In this document: one piece after another, positions 8,623-17,021 of the stretch
Layout: every line of letters begins with the position of its first letter
Position numbering within the stretch: the stretch's first letter is position 1
From: CAXPZW01 sp964221845
GTDB taxonomy: Bacteria > Bacteroidota > Bacteroidia > Flavobacteriales_D > Sanyastnellaceae
Length of the DNA stretch: 64,000 nucleotides
Assembly (NCBI GenBank): GCA_964221845.1
Contig: CAXPZW010000009.1
Location: 67,020 to 131,019, forward strand
Direction: 5' to 3'
The notes under the pieces: generated by a model
The model's database searches: none
Told to the model about the DNA's origin: nothing
What the model saw: the letters and a program-made list of their open reading frames with translations, nothing else
Program-made: the position numbers and the translations under genes

Positions 8623-9798
8623 ATGACACCCAACACCTTCGACAATACCGAGATCGCCTTTCGGCACAAGTCCGACGGTGCGCTGGCCAAGGCGTACTGG
8701 ATGTTCAAGCTCATCGCCTACCCGTGGATGGTAAAGGTGGGCAAGGCGCTCATCAACGTGGCTCTCACCCTGCGCATTCCCGTTGGCTGGGCCATGCGCT
8801 GGAACGTCTTCGAACACTTCTGCGGCGGCGAGGACATCGAATCCTGCCAATCCACCGCACAGGAGCTCAACCAATACGGCATCGGCACCATCTTGGATTT
8901 CAGTGTGGAGGGCAAGGAGTCTGACGAGGATTTCGAACGCACCTTCCAGGAAATCCTGCACACCGCAGATGCGGCCGCGGGCAACAGCCACATTCCGTTT
9001 TGCGTATTCAAAATCTCGGGGATTGCGCGCCACGCTTTGCTCCAAAAAGTAAACGCCTGCACCTTGCTCGAAGCCTCCGAGGTGGCCGAGTTCAAAATGG
9101 TAACCGACCGCGTGAATGCCATTTGCAAACGCGCCGCAGACGGGGGCACATACGTGCTCATTGACGCCGAGGAAAGTTGGATCCAAGACGCCATCGACGA
9201 AGTGGCCTTGGAAATGATGCGCCGCTACAACCGCGAGCGTGTGGTGGTATTCAACACCTACCAACTGTACCGCCACGATCGCTTGGACTTCCTGAATCAA
9301 AACCTGGCCTACGCGCAGGAAGAAGGCTTCCACTTGGGCGCCAAACTGGTGCGTGGGGCCTACATGGAAAAAGAGCGTGACCGCGCTGAAGCCCTGCGCT
9401 ACACCTCCCCCATCCAGCCCAACAAAGCCGCCACCGACCAAGACTTTGACCTCGCCCTGAAGGTCTGCGCCGAAAACATCGACCGCATGGGCGTGTGCGT
9501 GGGCACCCACAACGAGGTATCCAGCCTGTACATGACCGAACTCATGGCCCAGCACGGCATCACCAAAGCCGATCCCCGCGTGTACTTTGCGCAGCTGTTG
9601 GGCATGAGCGACCACATCTCCTTCAACTTGGCAGCCGAAGGCTTCAACGTGGCCAAGTACGTGCCGTACGGCCCCATCCGCGAGGTGGTGCCCTACCTCA
9701 TCCGCCGTGCCGAGGAGAATACTTCGGTGGCCGGGCAAACCGGACGCGAGTTGCAGCTCATCCAAGACGAGCGCAAACGCCGCAAAGCCAAGAAATAA
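8623..9798 (+). CDS. Proline dehydrogenase family protein
   Basis: Proline dehydrogenase oxidises L-proline to pyrroline-5-carboxylate with FAD, passing electrons to the quinone pool. The 391-residue product is a stand-alone catalytic barrel. Visible family motifs are VLIDAEESWIQDAID, VFNTYQLYRHD, the FAD/substrate strand LGAKLVRGAYMEKER, CVGTHNE, and the C-terminal YVPYGPIREVVPYLIRRAEEN with the paired arginines that bind the substrate carboxylate. It lacks the P5C dehydrogenase half, as is usual for monofunctional enzymes. The start at 8623 lies just after a -7 box. Assignment is confident. Confidence 0.93.
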   Translation: MTPNTFDNTEIAFRHKSDGALAKAYWMFKLIAYPWMVKVGKALINVALTLRIPVGWAMRWNVFEHFCGGEDIESCQSTAQELNQYGIGTILDFSVEGKESDEDFERTFQEILHTADAAAGNSHIPFCVFKISGIARHALLQKVNACTLLEASEVAEFKMVTDRVNAICKRAADGGTYVLIDAEESWIQDAIDEVALEMMRRYNRERVVVFNTYQLYRHDRLDFLNQNLAYAQEEGFHLGAKLVRGAYMEKERDRAEALRYTSPIQPNKAATDQDFDLALKVCAENIDRMGVCVGTHNEVSSLYMTELMAQHGITKADPRVYFAQLLGMSDHISFNLAAEGFNVAKYVPYGPIREVVPYLIRRAEENTSVAGQTGRELQLIQDERKRRKAKK

Positions 9799-9804
9799 TC
9801 GGGG

Positions 9805-11700
9805 TTAGCGCACCAGGATGCGCTCAATGCGTACGCCGTAGTCGGTGCGTACCTCCACCAGCACCACGCCGGTAATGTCTGGCAATTCCAACCACCCACT
9901 CCGCACCATCCAAGGCTGGTCCAAGAGCAACTTGCCGTCTGAGGTGTAGGTGCGGATCTGTTTGATTTCCTCGGAGCACTGCACGCGCACCCACCCGTTG
10001 GCCGGGTTGGGACCGATCTGCAGCGCAAAATCTTCCGGGATCTCATCCACGCCTGTGGTGGTGTCCAAGGTGACCGACGCGATCAGCTCTGGCTCGGGAT
10101 CCACGGCTGCGTACATGTCCTTGAAGGTGTTGATGGGCGCAGAGTCATACGTGAACATCTCCTCCAACCAACGCGGCGGAACACTTTGGTAGAAGACGTT
10201 GGCCTGGGCCACCACTTCTCCTTCGTAGCCGTCGAGTGCGATTCGGTAGGTAACCTGGTCCGACCCTGACCCTTCGGTGCCGTCTGCAGCGTTGAAGTTG
10301 AGGTCGGCGACGGCCAGACCGGCCACCAAGGTGGTGTCGTACGCGTAGTGCGTCGTGCTGAAGCCCTCAGGCACCAAGCGGTTGTCTTTCAAGGGGTACG
10401 CGGCATTCTCCAGCACAGTGGTCGCCAGCCCATCGTTGTCGCCCAAAACCATCTCGTACACCTGCACTTCGTCTTCGTTTCGGATGACTTCGTGGTGGGG
10501 CTCGTAGGGAAGGTCGCGGCCGATCAGGTTGAACTCTTCGTCCAACAGGCCTTGCTCAAAGAGGACATTCCCGTCCACATCTTCCAATCGGAAATGCACC
10601 CAAGCGATGCGTGCGGGATACCCCGAAGGGAACTTGTGCCCGGCCTTGTTCCACAGCTCCAGCTCAAAGGTGAGCGTGTCTTCGACGTGGTCGATTTTGC
10701 TCAGGGTCAGGTCCAGGGTTTGTTGCTGGAGTTGCTCGCGCGTGCGCTCCTCCGCTAGGGTCAACTGCTCTTGGGTGGCGGGCAAATCGAGTTCATCCTT
10801 GAATTCCTGGAAGAGGCGCAGCATGTAAGTGTTGCCTCCCACCAAGTGGTGTTTCGCGTAAGGTTGTTGCGGGAACAGCCAGGTAGGCAAGCTCGCCGCC
10901 ACCGCTCCGCCTTCGACCAGCGGCATGTGGCAGGTTTGGCATTCGGTGCCCTGGTCGGGGTAGGCGGAATTGACCCACTCGTGGTAGGTGGCTTGCTCGA
11001 AGAAGGTGTTTTCGGTGGGGGCGCCGTCCACAAAGGTGTGGGTGAACAGGCTGTGGCAGGACGCGCACAGTTCCGACTCGCGCACGTGCTCGCTGTAGGC
11101 CGGGCTGAAGCCGGTTTGGCCGCTCATCAAGCCGTCCCAAGGGTTGATGAATCCGCCGTAAGCCGCGTGATCGTCGTTGTAAGGAATCTCGCCGGTGTTG
11201 AGGTTGCCGAGCTCGGGCACGTCAGCAATGGCGTGGCAACCGATGCAGCCCACCCCGTCTTGGCCGAGCTCGTCGGTCTCGAGGTGTTCCATCAAAAAGG
11301 CCTCGCCGGTGGTGAGTTCCATTTCGTAATGACCCATGGGGGCATGGCAACGGGTGCAGGTTTCTTCGATCTCGGCCACGTAGTCGGGGTTGACCAGGCC
11401 TTCGTGGCTCACCTTGGCTTTCCAAAACGGATCGCGCGCCGAGTTGGCCATGATGGTGCCCATCCAGTCGTTGATGGTGCTCACGTCGTTGCCATCGGCA
11501 TCCACCTGGTCTTCACCGTCCACGCTGGTGTTGTGGCAGTTGACGCATTTGCCCGAGCCTACAAACCACTCCCCTTCAAACTCACTGAGTTCTTCGGGCG
11601 TGCGGTCGGCAGCGCAGCCGTTTTCTCTGGGCGAATCGGTGAGCGACAGGAACAGGATTCCTGCGGTGAATAAGACGAGGGCAACTCCACGTTTGCGCAT
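9805..11700 (-). CDS. Exported pentaheme cytochrome c with T9SS sorting domain
   Basis: The 631-residue product has an N-terminal hydrophobic export segment and five CxxCH heme-attachment motifs: CVNCH, CTRCH, CIGCH, CASCH and CQTCH, all in the first half. The layout resembles the cytochrome c-554/multiheme family. The second half is a beta-rich domain, and the end is a T9SS-type sorting domain (about 75 residues, with IGPNPANGWVRVQCSEE, GKLLLDQP, and a terminal RIERILVR). It is therefore predicted to reach the cell surface. It is divergent from the sugar dehydrogenase gene with a 47-bp gap. Electron partner is not known. The methionine at 11700 is preferred to 11787, which would run into that gap. 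Confidence 0.85.
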   Translation of the reverse strand: MRKRGVALVLFTAGILFLSLTDSPRENGCAADRTPEELSEFEGEWFVGSGKCVNCHNTSVDGEDQVDADGNDVSTINDWMGTIMANSARDPFWKAKVSHEGLVNPDYVAEIEETCTRCHAPMGHYEMELTTGEAFLMEHLETDELGQDGVGCIGCHAIADVPELGNLNTGEIPYNDDHAAYGGFINPWDGLMSGQTGFSPAYSEHVRESELCASCHSLFTHTFVDGAPTENTFFEQATYHEWVNSAYPDQGTECQTCHMPLVEGGAVAASLPTWLFPQQPYAKHHLVGGNTYMLRLFQEFKDELDLPATQEQLTLAEERTREQLQQQTLDLTLSKIDHVEDTLTFELELWNKAGHKFPSGYPARIAWVHFRLEDVDGNVLFEQGLLDEEFNLIGRDLPYEPHHEVIRNEDEVQVYEMVLGDNDGLATTVLENAAYPLKDNRLVPEGFSTTHYAYDTTLVAGLAVADLNFNAADGTEGSGSDQVTYRIALDGYEGEVVAQANVFYQSVPPRWLEEMFTYDSAPINTFKDMYAAVDPEPELIASVTLDTTTGVDEIPEDFALQIGPNPANGWVRVQCSEEIKQIRTYTSDGKLLLDQPWMVRSGWLELPDITGVVLVEVRTDYGVRIERILVR

Positions 11701-11723
11701 GAACAGGACTTTGAGTCGTTGGC

Positions 11724-11740
11724 TTTCTTTGCAAAAGAAA
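11724..11740. promoter_or_regulatory. Inverted repeat in the divergent cytochrome / sugar-dehydrogenase gap
   Basis: TTTCTTT-GCA-AAAGAAA has perfect 7-bp arms and lies in the 47-bp gap between two divergent starts. Each arm resembles a -7-like box (TTTCTTTG on plus, TTTCTTTTG on minus), so it may be overlapping divergent promoters or a shared operator. Confidence 0.5.
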
Positions 11741-11747
11741 CAATTGG

Positions 11748-13298
11748 ATGCCGAAACCACTTTTGATTCGCATGAGAAGGATTCCATTTTGCCTGCTTTT
11801 TCTGCTGACCACCCTTGCGTTCCCAGCCTGGGCCCAGCCCGACACCCTGCTCGCCGACCGGGTGCTGAACTACGAATGGCCCATTGATTTGGTCCACACC
11901 CCCATGGACGACGACGACCGGTTGTTCATCGTGGGCCACTTTGGCAAGGTGGACATCCTGGTGGACGGCGAATTGCAAGAAGGTTCCTTTCTGGACCTCA
12001 GCGAAACCGGGCTGAACATCCTGAACTTTGGCACCAACTCTGAGCAAGGCATCAACGGCATGGCTTTCGACCCGGACTACGCCAACAACGGCTATTTCTA
12101 CGTGTGCTACAACGGCACCCGCCCCGACGGCACCGGGGACGAAATCGAGCAACGCATTGTTTGTTTCCAAGTGGATCCCGGCAACCCCGATGTGGCCGAC
12201 ACTTCCACCTGGTACGAACTCTTGGAGTTTGACGAAGGCGATGATCCCGAACCCGGACACAACGGCGGCAAACTCGCTTTTGGTCCGGACGGGTACTTGT
12301 ACGTGTCCTGTGGAGACGGCGGCAGTACCGGCAACGGCCAACAAGGTGGAAACAGCGGCGGCGACGACCACGGAGAAGTCGGTAACGGACAAGACTTGCA
12401 AACCTTCCTGGGCAAACTCCTGCGCATCAACGCGCACGGCATGGAGCCCTACACCATTCCCGAAGACAACCCCTTCGTGGGCAATCCGGACGCCTTGGAT
12501 GAAATCTGGTCTTACGGCTGGCGCAACCCCTGGCGCTTCAACTTTGACCGCCTCACCGGAGACCTGTTCATTGCCGATGTGGGCGAGGTCGATTGGGAAG
12601 AGATCAACAAAGAACCTGCGGGTTTTGAAGGCGGCGGCAACTACGGCTGGCGCCTGTTGGAAGGCCCCATGTGCTACAACCCAACGGTAGACTGCGACCC
12701 CGACAACGCCACCATCTCCCCTATCCACGCCTATCCCCACGATGACGGCGAATGTGCAACCGTTGGGGGCGTCATGTACCGCGGCACCGAGATCCCCACC
12801 CTTTACGGCCACTACCTCTACAGTGATTTCTGCGGATTCTACGACGAGAAATTCTGGATCATCACCGAGACCGCTGACGGCTGGGTGCGCAAGCCCTGCT
12901 GGGTAGAAGTGCCCGGCGGATTCATCCAATGGCAAGAGAACCGCTTTGGCTTTGCCGAGGACCGTGGCGGCGAGGTGTACTTCATGACCACCCTGGGGCT
13001 CTACCGCCTGATCTCAGACCCCAATGCCACCTCAGAAAAGTTGCCGCTGATCGCACACCCCAATCCTGCCAAAGGCGAAGTCATCCTCCAATCCGGCGTG
13101 GGCATTACCATCGACGGCATTGAAATGGTGGACAGCAGCGGACGCATTGCCGCCTATCCGGAATTCACCTCGTTTGAAGGGGTGGTGCGGTTTGATGTGT
13201 CGGACATGCGGGCGGGGGTATACATCCTCAATATCAGCTGCAATTTGGGCAGCGACTTCCAACAACTCCGGTTGGTGGTGACCCCCGACGGGCAATAG
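11748..13298 (+). CDS. Secreted PQQ-type sugar dehydrogenase (glucose/sorbosone dehydrogenase fold) with T9SS sorting domain
   Basis: The 516-residue product (508 if the second methionine at 11772 is used) has a signal peptide ending in AWAQ. The main domain is a six-bladed propeller of the GSDH family: TNSEQGINGMAFDPDYANNG, PGHNGGKLAFGPDGYLYVSCGDGG, LLRINAHG, EIWSYGWRNPWRF and GEVDWEEIN, which are the usual conserved segments around the PQQ and calcium sites. The C-terminal 80 residues (AHPNPAKGEVIL, SGRIAAYPE, MRAGVYILNI) are a T9SS sorting domain. Substrate cannot be read from sequence; some family members oxidise sugars extracellularly. It lies divergent to a T9SS-targeted multiheme cytochrome, a plausible electron acceptor. 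Confidence 0.85.
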   Translation: MPKPLLIRMRRIPFCLLFLLTTLAFPAWAQPDTLLADRVLNYEWPIDLVHTPMDDDDRLFIVGHFGKVDILVDGELQEGSFLDLSETGLNILNFGTNSEQGINGMAFDPDYANNGYFYVCYNGTRPDGTGDEIEQRIVCFQVDPGNPDVADTSTWYELLEFDEGDDPEPGHNGGKLAFGPDGYLYVSCGDGGSTGNGQQGGNSGGDDHGEVGNGQDLQTFLGKLLRINAHGMEPYTIPEDNPFVGNPDALDEIWSYGWRNPWRFNFDRLTGDLFIADVGEVDWEEINKEPAGFEGGGNYGWRLLEGPMCYNPTVDCDPDNATISPIHAYPHDDGECATVGGVMYRGTEIPTLYGHYLYSDFCGFYDEKFWIITETADGWVRKPCWVEVPGGFIQWQENRFGFAEDRGGEVYFMTTLGLYRLISDPNATSEKLPLIAHPNPAKGEVILQSGVGITIDGIEMVDSSGRIAAYPEFTSFEGVVRFDVSDMRAGVYILNISCNLGSDFQQLRLVVTPDGQ

Positions 13299-13301
13299 CC
13301 G

Positions 13302-13712
13302 TTAAGGGCAGTCGCAGGTTATGCCGCTTCCGGTTTGCTCCACGCCAATCACCTCTACGGGCGGCTTGACGTTGGTGCCGATGGGCAAAAACTTGAAGCG
13401 CAAACGGGTGGTGACTCCGTTTTCCAAATGCTCCAGCTGGTATTCCTTGGGCGCGTTGTCCACTTGGCTTTCGCTGAACAGCACGTCGCTGTTTTGGGCC
13501 ATTTCGACCAAAGATGCGTTTGAAAAGCCGTAGCACTGGAGCTTGCAGAAATTCTGGTCGTTCCAGCTGAGTTCGGCGGCAGCGATGCGCTTGCGCACTT
13601 GGTTCTGTGGCAACCAGCCCAGCCAGTCGCGGCCGTTGAACATGACAAACACCAGGATCAGGCCCAAGGCCACGCCCAGCAAATAGCGGTTGAGTCGTTG
13701 TTGAAACTTCAT
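13302..13712 (-). CDS. Hypothetical membrane-anchored protein
   Basis: I do not recognise this family with certainty. The 136-residue product has one N-terminal membrane segment (YLLGVALGLILVFVMF) after a short basic stretch, then a soluble domain with cysteines at FCKLQCYGF and a C-terminal CDCP. The methionine at 13712 fits better than 13730 because it starts directly with the basic residues before the membrane segment. It ends 3 bp from the convergent sugar dehydrogenase stop and stands 105 bp downstream of the fasciclin gene, beyond that gene's terminator. Similar short membrane-anchored proteins are common in Flavobacteriales. Confidence 0.65.
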   Translation of the reverse strand: MKFQQRLNRYLLGVALGLILVFVMFNGRDWLGWLPQNQVRKRIAAAELSWNDQNFCKLQCYGFSNASLVEMAQNSDVLFSESQVDNAPKEYQLEHLENGVTTRLRFKFLPIGTNVKPPVEVIGVEQTGSGITCDCP

Positions 13713-13738
13713 GGCGGAGTGTGCGGGCAAAGGTGGAA

Positions 13739-13772
13739 CAAAAAAAGCCTTCCGCGGTTGCAGAAGGCTTTT
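13739..13772 (-). terminator. Terminator of the fasciclin gene
   Basis: On the minus strand an AGCCTTC/GAAGGCT stem with a 10-nt loop is followed by seven Ts. It stands 45 bp beyond the fasciclin stop codon. Confidence 0.8.
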
Positions 13773-13816
13773 GGTTCTCGAGTTCGGCAGACGCCTTTCT
13801 CTCTCACACCGGTCAC

Positions 13817-14386
13817 TTATCCAGGCAAGACTACCGAGTCGATCACGTGAATGGTGCCGTTGCTGGCGGCCACGTCGGTGGTGGTCACTGCCGACACGCC
13901 GCCGTTTTCATCGGTCAGCAAGACTGTGTTGCCCTCGACGGTCACTTCCAACTTGCCGCCACTGACGGTTTCGATGCTAAAGGTGCCGCCCGAGGCTTTG
14001 ACCGCGTTGATCACATCCTTGGCCTTGAAATTCCCGGCCACCACATGGTAGGTCAGAATTTCGGTGAGCTTGGCCTTGTTTTCGGGCTGGAGCAAGGCGC
14101 CCAAGGTGGCGTCGTCCAGTTTTGCAAAGGCCGAGTTGGCTGGGACAAACACGGTAAAGAGACCTTCGCCTTCAAGGGTGCCGACCAAGCCCGCAGTTTT
14201 CAAAGCAGTGACCAAGGTTGAGAACTGGTCGTTGCCGGCGGCCACGTCCACCAAGGTTTTCTCGTGGGTGTAGCTCGCTTGCGAAGCGTAGTGGTTAGAC
14301 TTCTTGGCGTGGCCGCCACACTGGGCTGAGACCGAAGTGGTTGCGAGCAGCGCCGCAGCCAGGAGCATTGAACAGATGGTTTTCAT
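13817..14386 (-). CDS. Exported fasciclin-domain protein
   Basis: The 189-residue product has a signal peptide (MKTICSMLLAAALLATTSVSAQ) followed by one fasciclin (FAS1) domain at about 43-188. It shows the H1 and H2 boxes: FSTLVTALKTAGLVGTLEGE with FTVFVPANSAFAKL, and the end ASNGTIHVIDSVVLPG. FAS1 domains act in adhesion at the cell surface. It reads divergently from an ECF sigma factor gene and its RskA-like anti-sigma gene, the same trio as mycobacterial sigK-rskA-mpt70/83, so it is a likely target of that sigma factor. The methionine at 14386 is set by the signal peptide. Confidence 0.92.
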   Translation of the reverse strand: MKTICSMLLAAALLATTSVSAQCGGHAKKSNHYASQASYTHEKTLVDVAAGNDQFSTLVTALKTAGLVGTLEGEGLFTVFVPANSAFAKLDDATLGALLQPENKAKLTEILTYHVVAGNFKAKDVINAVKASGGTFSIETVSGGKLEVTVEGNTVLLTDENGGVSAVTTTDVAASNGTIHVIDSVVLPG

Positions 14387-14505
14387 GAAGATTGTTTTTG
14401 ATTCGCCCCACTTACGCTGCTGGGAACGGGTTTGGATTTCCGGTGGGAAGCCAACAGATGTTAAGCCCTTTTTGAACCGAATTCCCACCCGGCTGTTGCT
14501 CCTGT

Positions 14506-15096
14506 ATGCAAAGCGCTACCTTGACGGCCGAAGTGAAGCCGTCAGAACAAGATATCGTCCGGTTATTTGGCCAACGCGATCAGCGCGCGATGGGGATGAT
14601 TTACGACCGGTACGCAGATGCCCTTTATGGGACACTGCGACGCATGCTGCCCGATGAGGCCGCTACGCGTGATGTCATGCAGGAGGGCTTTGTCAAGGTG
14701 TGGAAACACGCCGACCATTACGACCCAACCACATCCACATTGTTTACTTGGCTGCTGCGCATTTTGCGCAACACGGCCATCGACCGCCTGCGCGCCAACA
14801 AGGTGCGTTCGGACCATAAAATCCAAACGGCGAGTTCGGCCGTAAGTGAGGTAAGCAACAGTTTCAAACCCGAACACCTCGATGTTCCAGAGCTCGTAGC
14901 TGGGCTGGACCCGAAGAACGAAGACGTGATTCAAGCGCTCTTTTTCAAAGGCATGACCCAACAGGAAGCCTCTGATGCGCTGGAAATTCCACTCGGTACG
15001 GTCAAGACCCGACTAAAAATTGCGCTCCGAGAGCTTAGAAACGTGTTTGGCGAACAACAATTGCTGGTTTTGCTTGTAGTGACGATGTTGACATGA
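14506..15096 (+). CDS. ECF-type RNA polymerase sigma factor
   Basis: The 196-residue product has the sigma-70 region 2 at about 30-95 (YDRYADALYGTLRRML, then QEGFVKVWKHADHYDP, LFTWLLRILRNTAIDRLR) and region 4 at about 135-185 (EDVIQALFFKGMTQQEASDALEIP and GTVKTRLKIALRELR helix-turn-helix). Region 3 is absent, as in all ECF factors. The final hydrophobic tail (LLVLLVVTMLT) is unusual but short. Its stop overlaps the start of the anti-sigma gene as ATGA, so the two are translationally coupled. The divergent fasciclin gene is the probable target. The family resembles SigK-like ECF factors paired with RskA. Confidence 0.95.
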   Translation: MQSATLTAEVKPSEQDIVRLFGQRDQRAMGMIYDRYADALYGTLRRMLPDEAATRDVMQEGFVKVWKHADHYDPTTSTLFTWLLRILRNTAIDRLRANKVRSDHKIQTASSAVSEVSNSFKPEHLDVPELVAGLDPKNEDVIQALFFKGMTQQEASDALEIPLGTVKTRLKIALRELRNVFGEQQLLVLLVVTMLT

Positions 15097-15935
15097 GTGA
15101 GGAGAAACAAACATTCTTGGAATCAAGCCTGCTGGAGGAGTACCTCCTGGGGTTGACCACGCCCGAAGACGCGGCGAAGGTCGAGCGCATGCTGGAGACC
15201 GACGCGGATGTTCGAGCGGAGTATGAGCGCATGCAGCGCGACGTAGAACAATTTTGCAACACCTATTCCCAGGCCCCACCTGCGGACTTGCGTGATTTTG
15301 TATTGGGGGACTTGGGTGCACACGATGCCCCACAGATGGGCCAAACCGAGCCTGAACCGTCTTTGGTAACCCCACAGCCCGACCCCAAACCTGTCATGGT
15401 TCCGGTCCAAGGAGGCAGCAATTTGAATTGGATGAGTGCAGCTGCAGCCTTGGCTGCATTGATTGCGGTGGCTGCCGCGGTCTACCTGTACAACCAGAAC
15501 AATGAATTGCGCACCCAGTTGGCCGCCAGCATGGAGCAGCAAGAGACCATTGCCCGCGAGTTGGCAAGCATCCGAGGTTCCCTGCAATCCCAGCAGACCG
15601 TTCAAACCGTGGCCTACCATCCACAAACGGAGACAGTTCTGCTCCGCGGCACCGACAAGTCCCCCGGATTGGGCGTTGTAGCCTACTGGAACCGCGAGAC
15701 CGAGCAATCGTTCCTGAACGTGCTCTGGCTGCCGGACATTCCAGACAAGTGCTACCAGCTCTGGGCAGACGTCCACGGCGAAATGATCAACTTGGGGGTA
15801 CTCGATCCCACCCAAGCGCCTTTCGCACCCATCGAATTCAAGGTGGATGCTGAAAGTCTGAACATCACCATCGAGCCCATCGGCGGCAGCGATCACCCCA
15901 CGGTGACCGACTTGGTGAGCAGCATTCAGATCTAA
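15093..15935 (+). CDS. Anti-sigma factor, RskA-like
   Basis: The 280-residue product should hold the sigma factor at the inner membrane and release it on a signal, usually by regulated proteolysis. It has a short zinc-less cytosolic anti-sigma domain at about 10-60 (LEEYLLGLTTPEDAAKVERM), a proline-rich linker, one membrane segment at about 113-132 (MSAAAALAALIAVAAAVYLY), a short coiled coil (NNELRTQLAASMEQQETIAREL) and a periplasmic RskA-type beta domain with VAYWNRETEQSFLNVLWLP and CYQLWADVHGEMINLGVL. The start overlaps the sigma gene stop by 4 bp. The call is based on architecture and context. Confidence 0.9.
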   Translation: MSEEKQTFLESSLLEEYLLGLTTPEDAAKVERMLETDADVRAEYERMQRDVEQFCNTYSQAPPADLRDFVLGDLGAHDAPQMGQTEPEPSLVTPQPDPKPVMVPVQGGSNLNWMSAAAALAALIAVAAAVYLYNQNNELRTQLAASMEQQETIARELASIRGSLQSQQTVQTVAYHPQTETVLLRGTDKSPGLGVVAYWNRETEQSFLNVLWLPDIPDKCYQLWADVHGEMINLGVLDPTQAPFAPIEFKVDAESLNITIEPIGGSDHPTVTDLVSSIQI

Positions 15936-15948
15936 GAAACGTTCCGAT

Positions 15949-16929
15949 TTACATTTGGCTAAAGCCCACTTTGCTGCGCACGCGGTTCAAGACTTCGCGT
16001 GCCACACTGCGGGCTTTTTCTGCGCCCTTGAGCAGCTCTGCCTCGAGCTCATCACGGTGGGCCATGTAGTGGTCAAACTGCTCGCGCTCGGTAGCAAAGC
16101 GGGTAAGGATGGCCTCGAGCAAATCCTTTTTGGCGTGGCCCCAACCGTAGCCTCCTGCGCGGAGCTTGGCAGCCAGCTCAGCACTCTGCTCTTCGGTAGC
16201 AATCAACTTGTAGAGTTCATACACCACCGCGCCTTCAGGCTCTTTGGGATCCTCGAGTGGCGTAGCATCGGTGACGATCTTTTTGTTGATCTCTTTTTTC
16301 AGCTGCTTTTCAGGCAGGAAGATGTTGAGGGTGTTGTCGCGTGACTTGCTCATCTTCTCCCCATCGGTCCCCGGAATCAGCATGGTGGACTCCTGGATCT
16401 TCTCTTGCGGCTCCACAAAGGTCTTACCCATCAAGTGATTGAAGCTGCCGGCCACACGGCGGGTCATCTCCAAGTGTTGCAACTGGTCTTTGCCCACGGG
16501 TACAAAATCGGCGTCGTACAACAGGATGTCCGCGGCCATGAGCATGGGGTAGGTGAACAGGCCTGCATTCACGTCTTCCAAGCGCTCGGCTTTGTCCTTA
16601 AAGGAGTGGGCCAGGGTCAGGCGCTGATAAGGAAAGTAGCAGCTCAGGTACCACGAGAGTTCGGCACATTCAGGCACATCACTCTGGCGGTAAAACACAG
16701 TCTGATCGGTGTCGAGTCCAAAGGCGAGCCACGCCGCGGCGACTGCAGCGGTGTTTTCGCTCAGTTCTTCGCCGTCCTTGATTTGGGTCACCGAGTGCAA
16801 GTCGGCGATAAACAGGAAGCTTTCGTTGCCCGGTTCACGGCTCATGCGGATGGCGGGTTCGATGGCGCCAAGCAAGTTGCCGAGGTGAGGGGTGCCGGTG
16901 GATTGGATGCCGGTGAGGATGCGTGCCAT
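15949..16929 (-). CDS. trpS: Tryptophan--tRNA ligase
   Basis: The 326-residue class I synthetase charges tRNA-Trp with tryptophan. The HIGH-like motif is TPHLGN at about 13-18, KMSKS is intact (DGEKMSKSRDN), and the region between carries FLFIADLHSVTQ and LLYDADFVPVGKDQLQHLEM as in bacterial TrpRS. The frame is open 61 codons upstream, but those codons translate the second copy of the dispersed repeat. The methionine at 16929 begins the canonical ARILTGIQSTG sequence and lies 20 bp after a minus-strand TACTTTTG box. Assignment is secure. Confidence 0.97.
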   Translation of the reverse strand: MARILTGIQSTGTPHLGNLLGAIEPAIRMSREPGNESFLFIADLHSVTQIKDGEELSENTAAVAAAWLAFGLDTDQTVFYRQSDVPECAELSWYLSCYFPYQRLTLAHSFKDKAERLEDVNAGLFTYPMLMAADILLYDADFVPVGKDQLQHLEMTRRVAGSFNHLMGKTFVEPQEKIQESTMLIPGTDGEKMSKSRDNTLNIFLPEKQLKKEINKKIVTDATPLEDPKEPEGAVVYELYKLIATEEQSAELAAKLRAGGYGWGHAKKDLLEAILTRFATEREQFDHYMAHRDELEAELLKGAEKARSVAREVLNRVRSKVGFSQM

Positions 16930-16949
16930 AAGGGTTAGATCGGTCGCGG

Positions 16950-16957
16950 CAAAAGTA
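16950..16957 (-). promoter_or_regulatory. Bacteroidota -7 box for trpS
   Basis: On the minus strand TACTTTTG matches TAnnTTTG, 20 bp upstream of the trpS start. It lies downstream of the dispersed element, so the element is outside the trpS leader. Confidence 0.6.
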
Positions 16958-17021
16958 GGAAAGGGCGGTGTGGGTGCGGGCGTGCTCGCCCAAGGATTGC
17001 CGCAGAATGTTTGTCGGGCGC

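Noticed and set aside
10771..11673. Open frame antisense to the pentaheme cytochrome
   Set aside because: The cytochrome has five heme motifs and a sorting domain in its frame, so the antisense frame is a shadow.
13739..13772. Small RNA between the hypothetical gene and the fasciclin gene
   Set aside because: The hairpin with seven Ts is fully explained as the fasciclin gene terminator.
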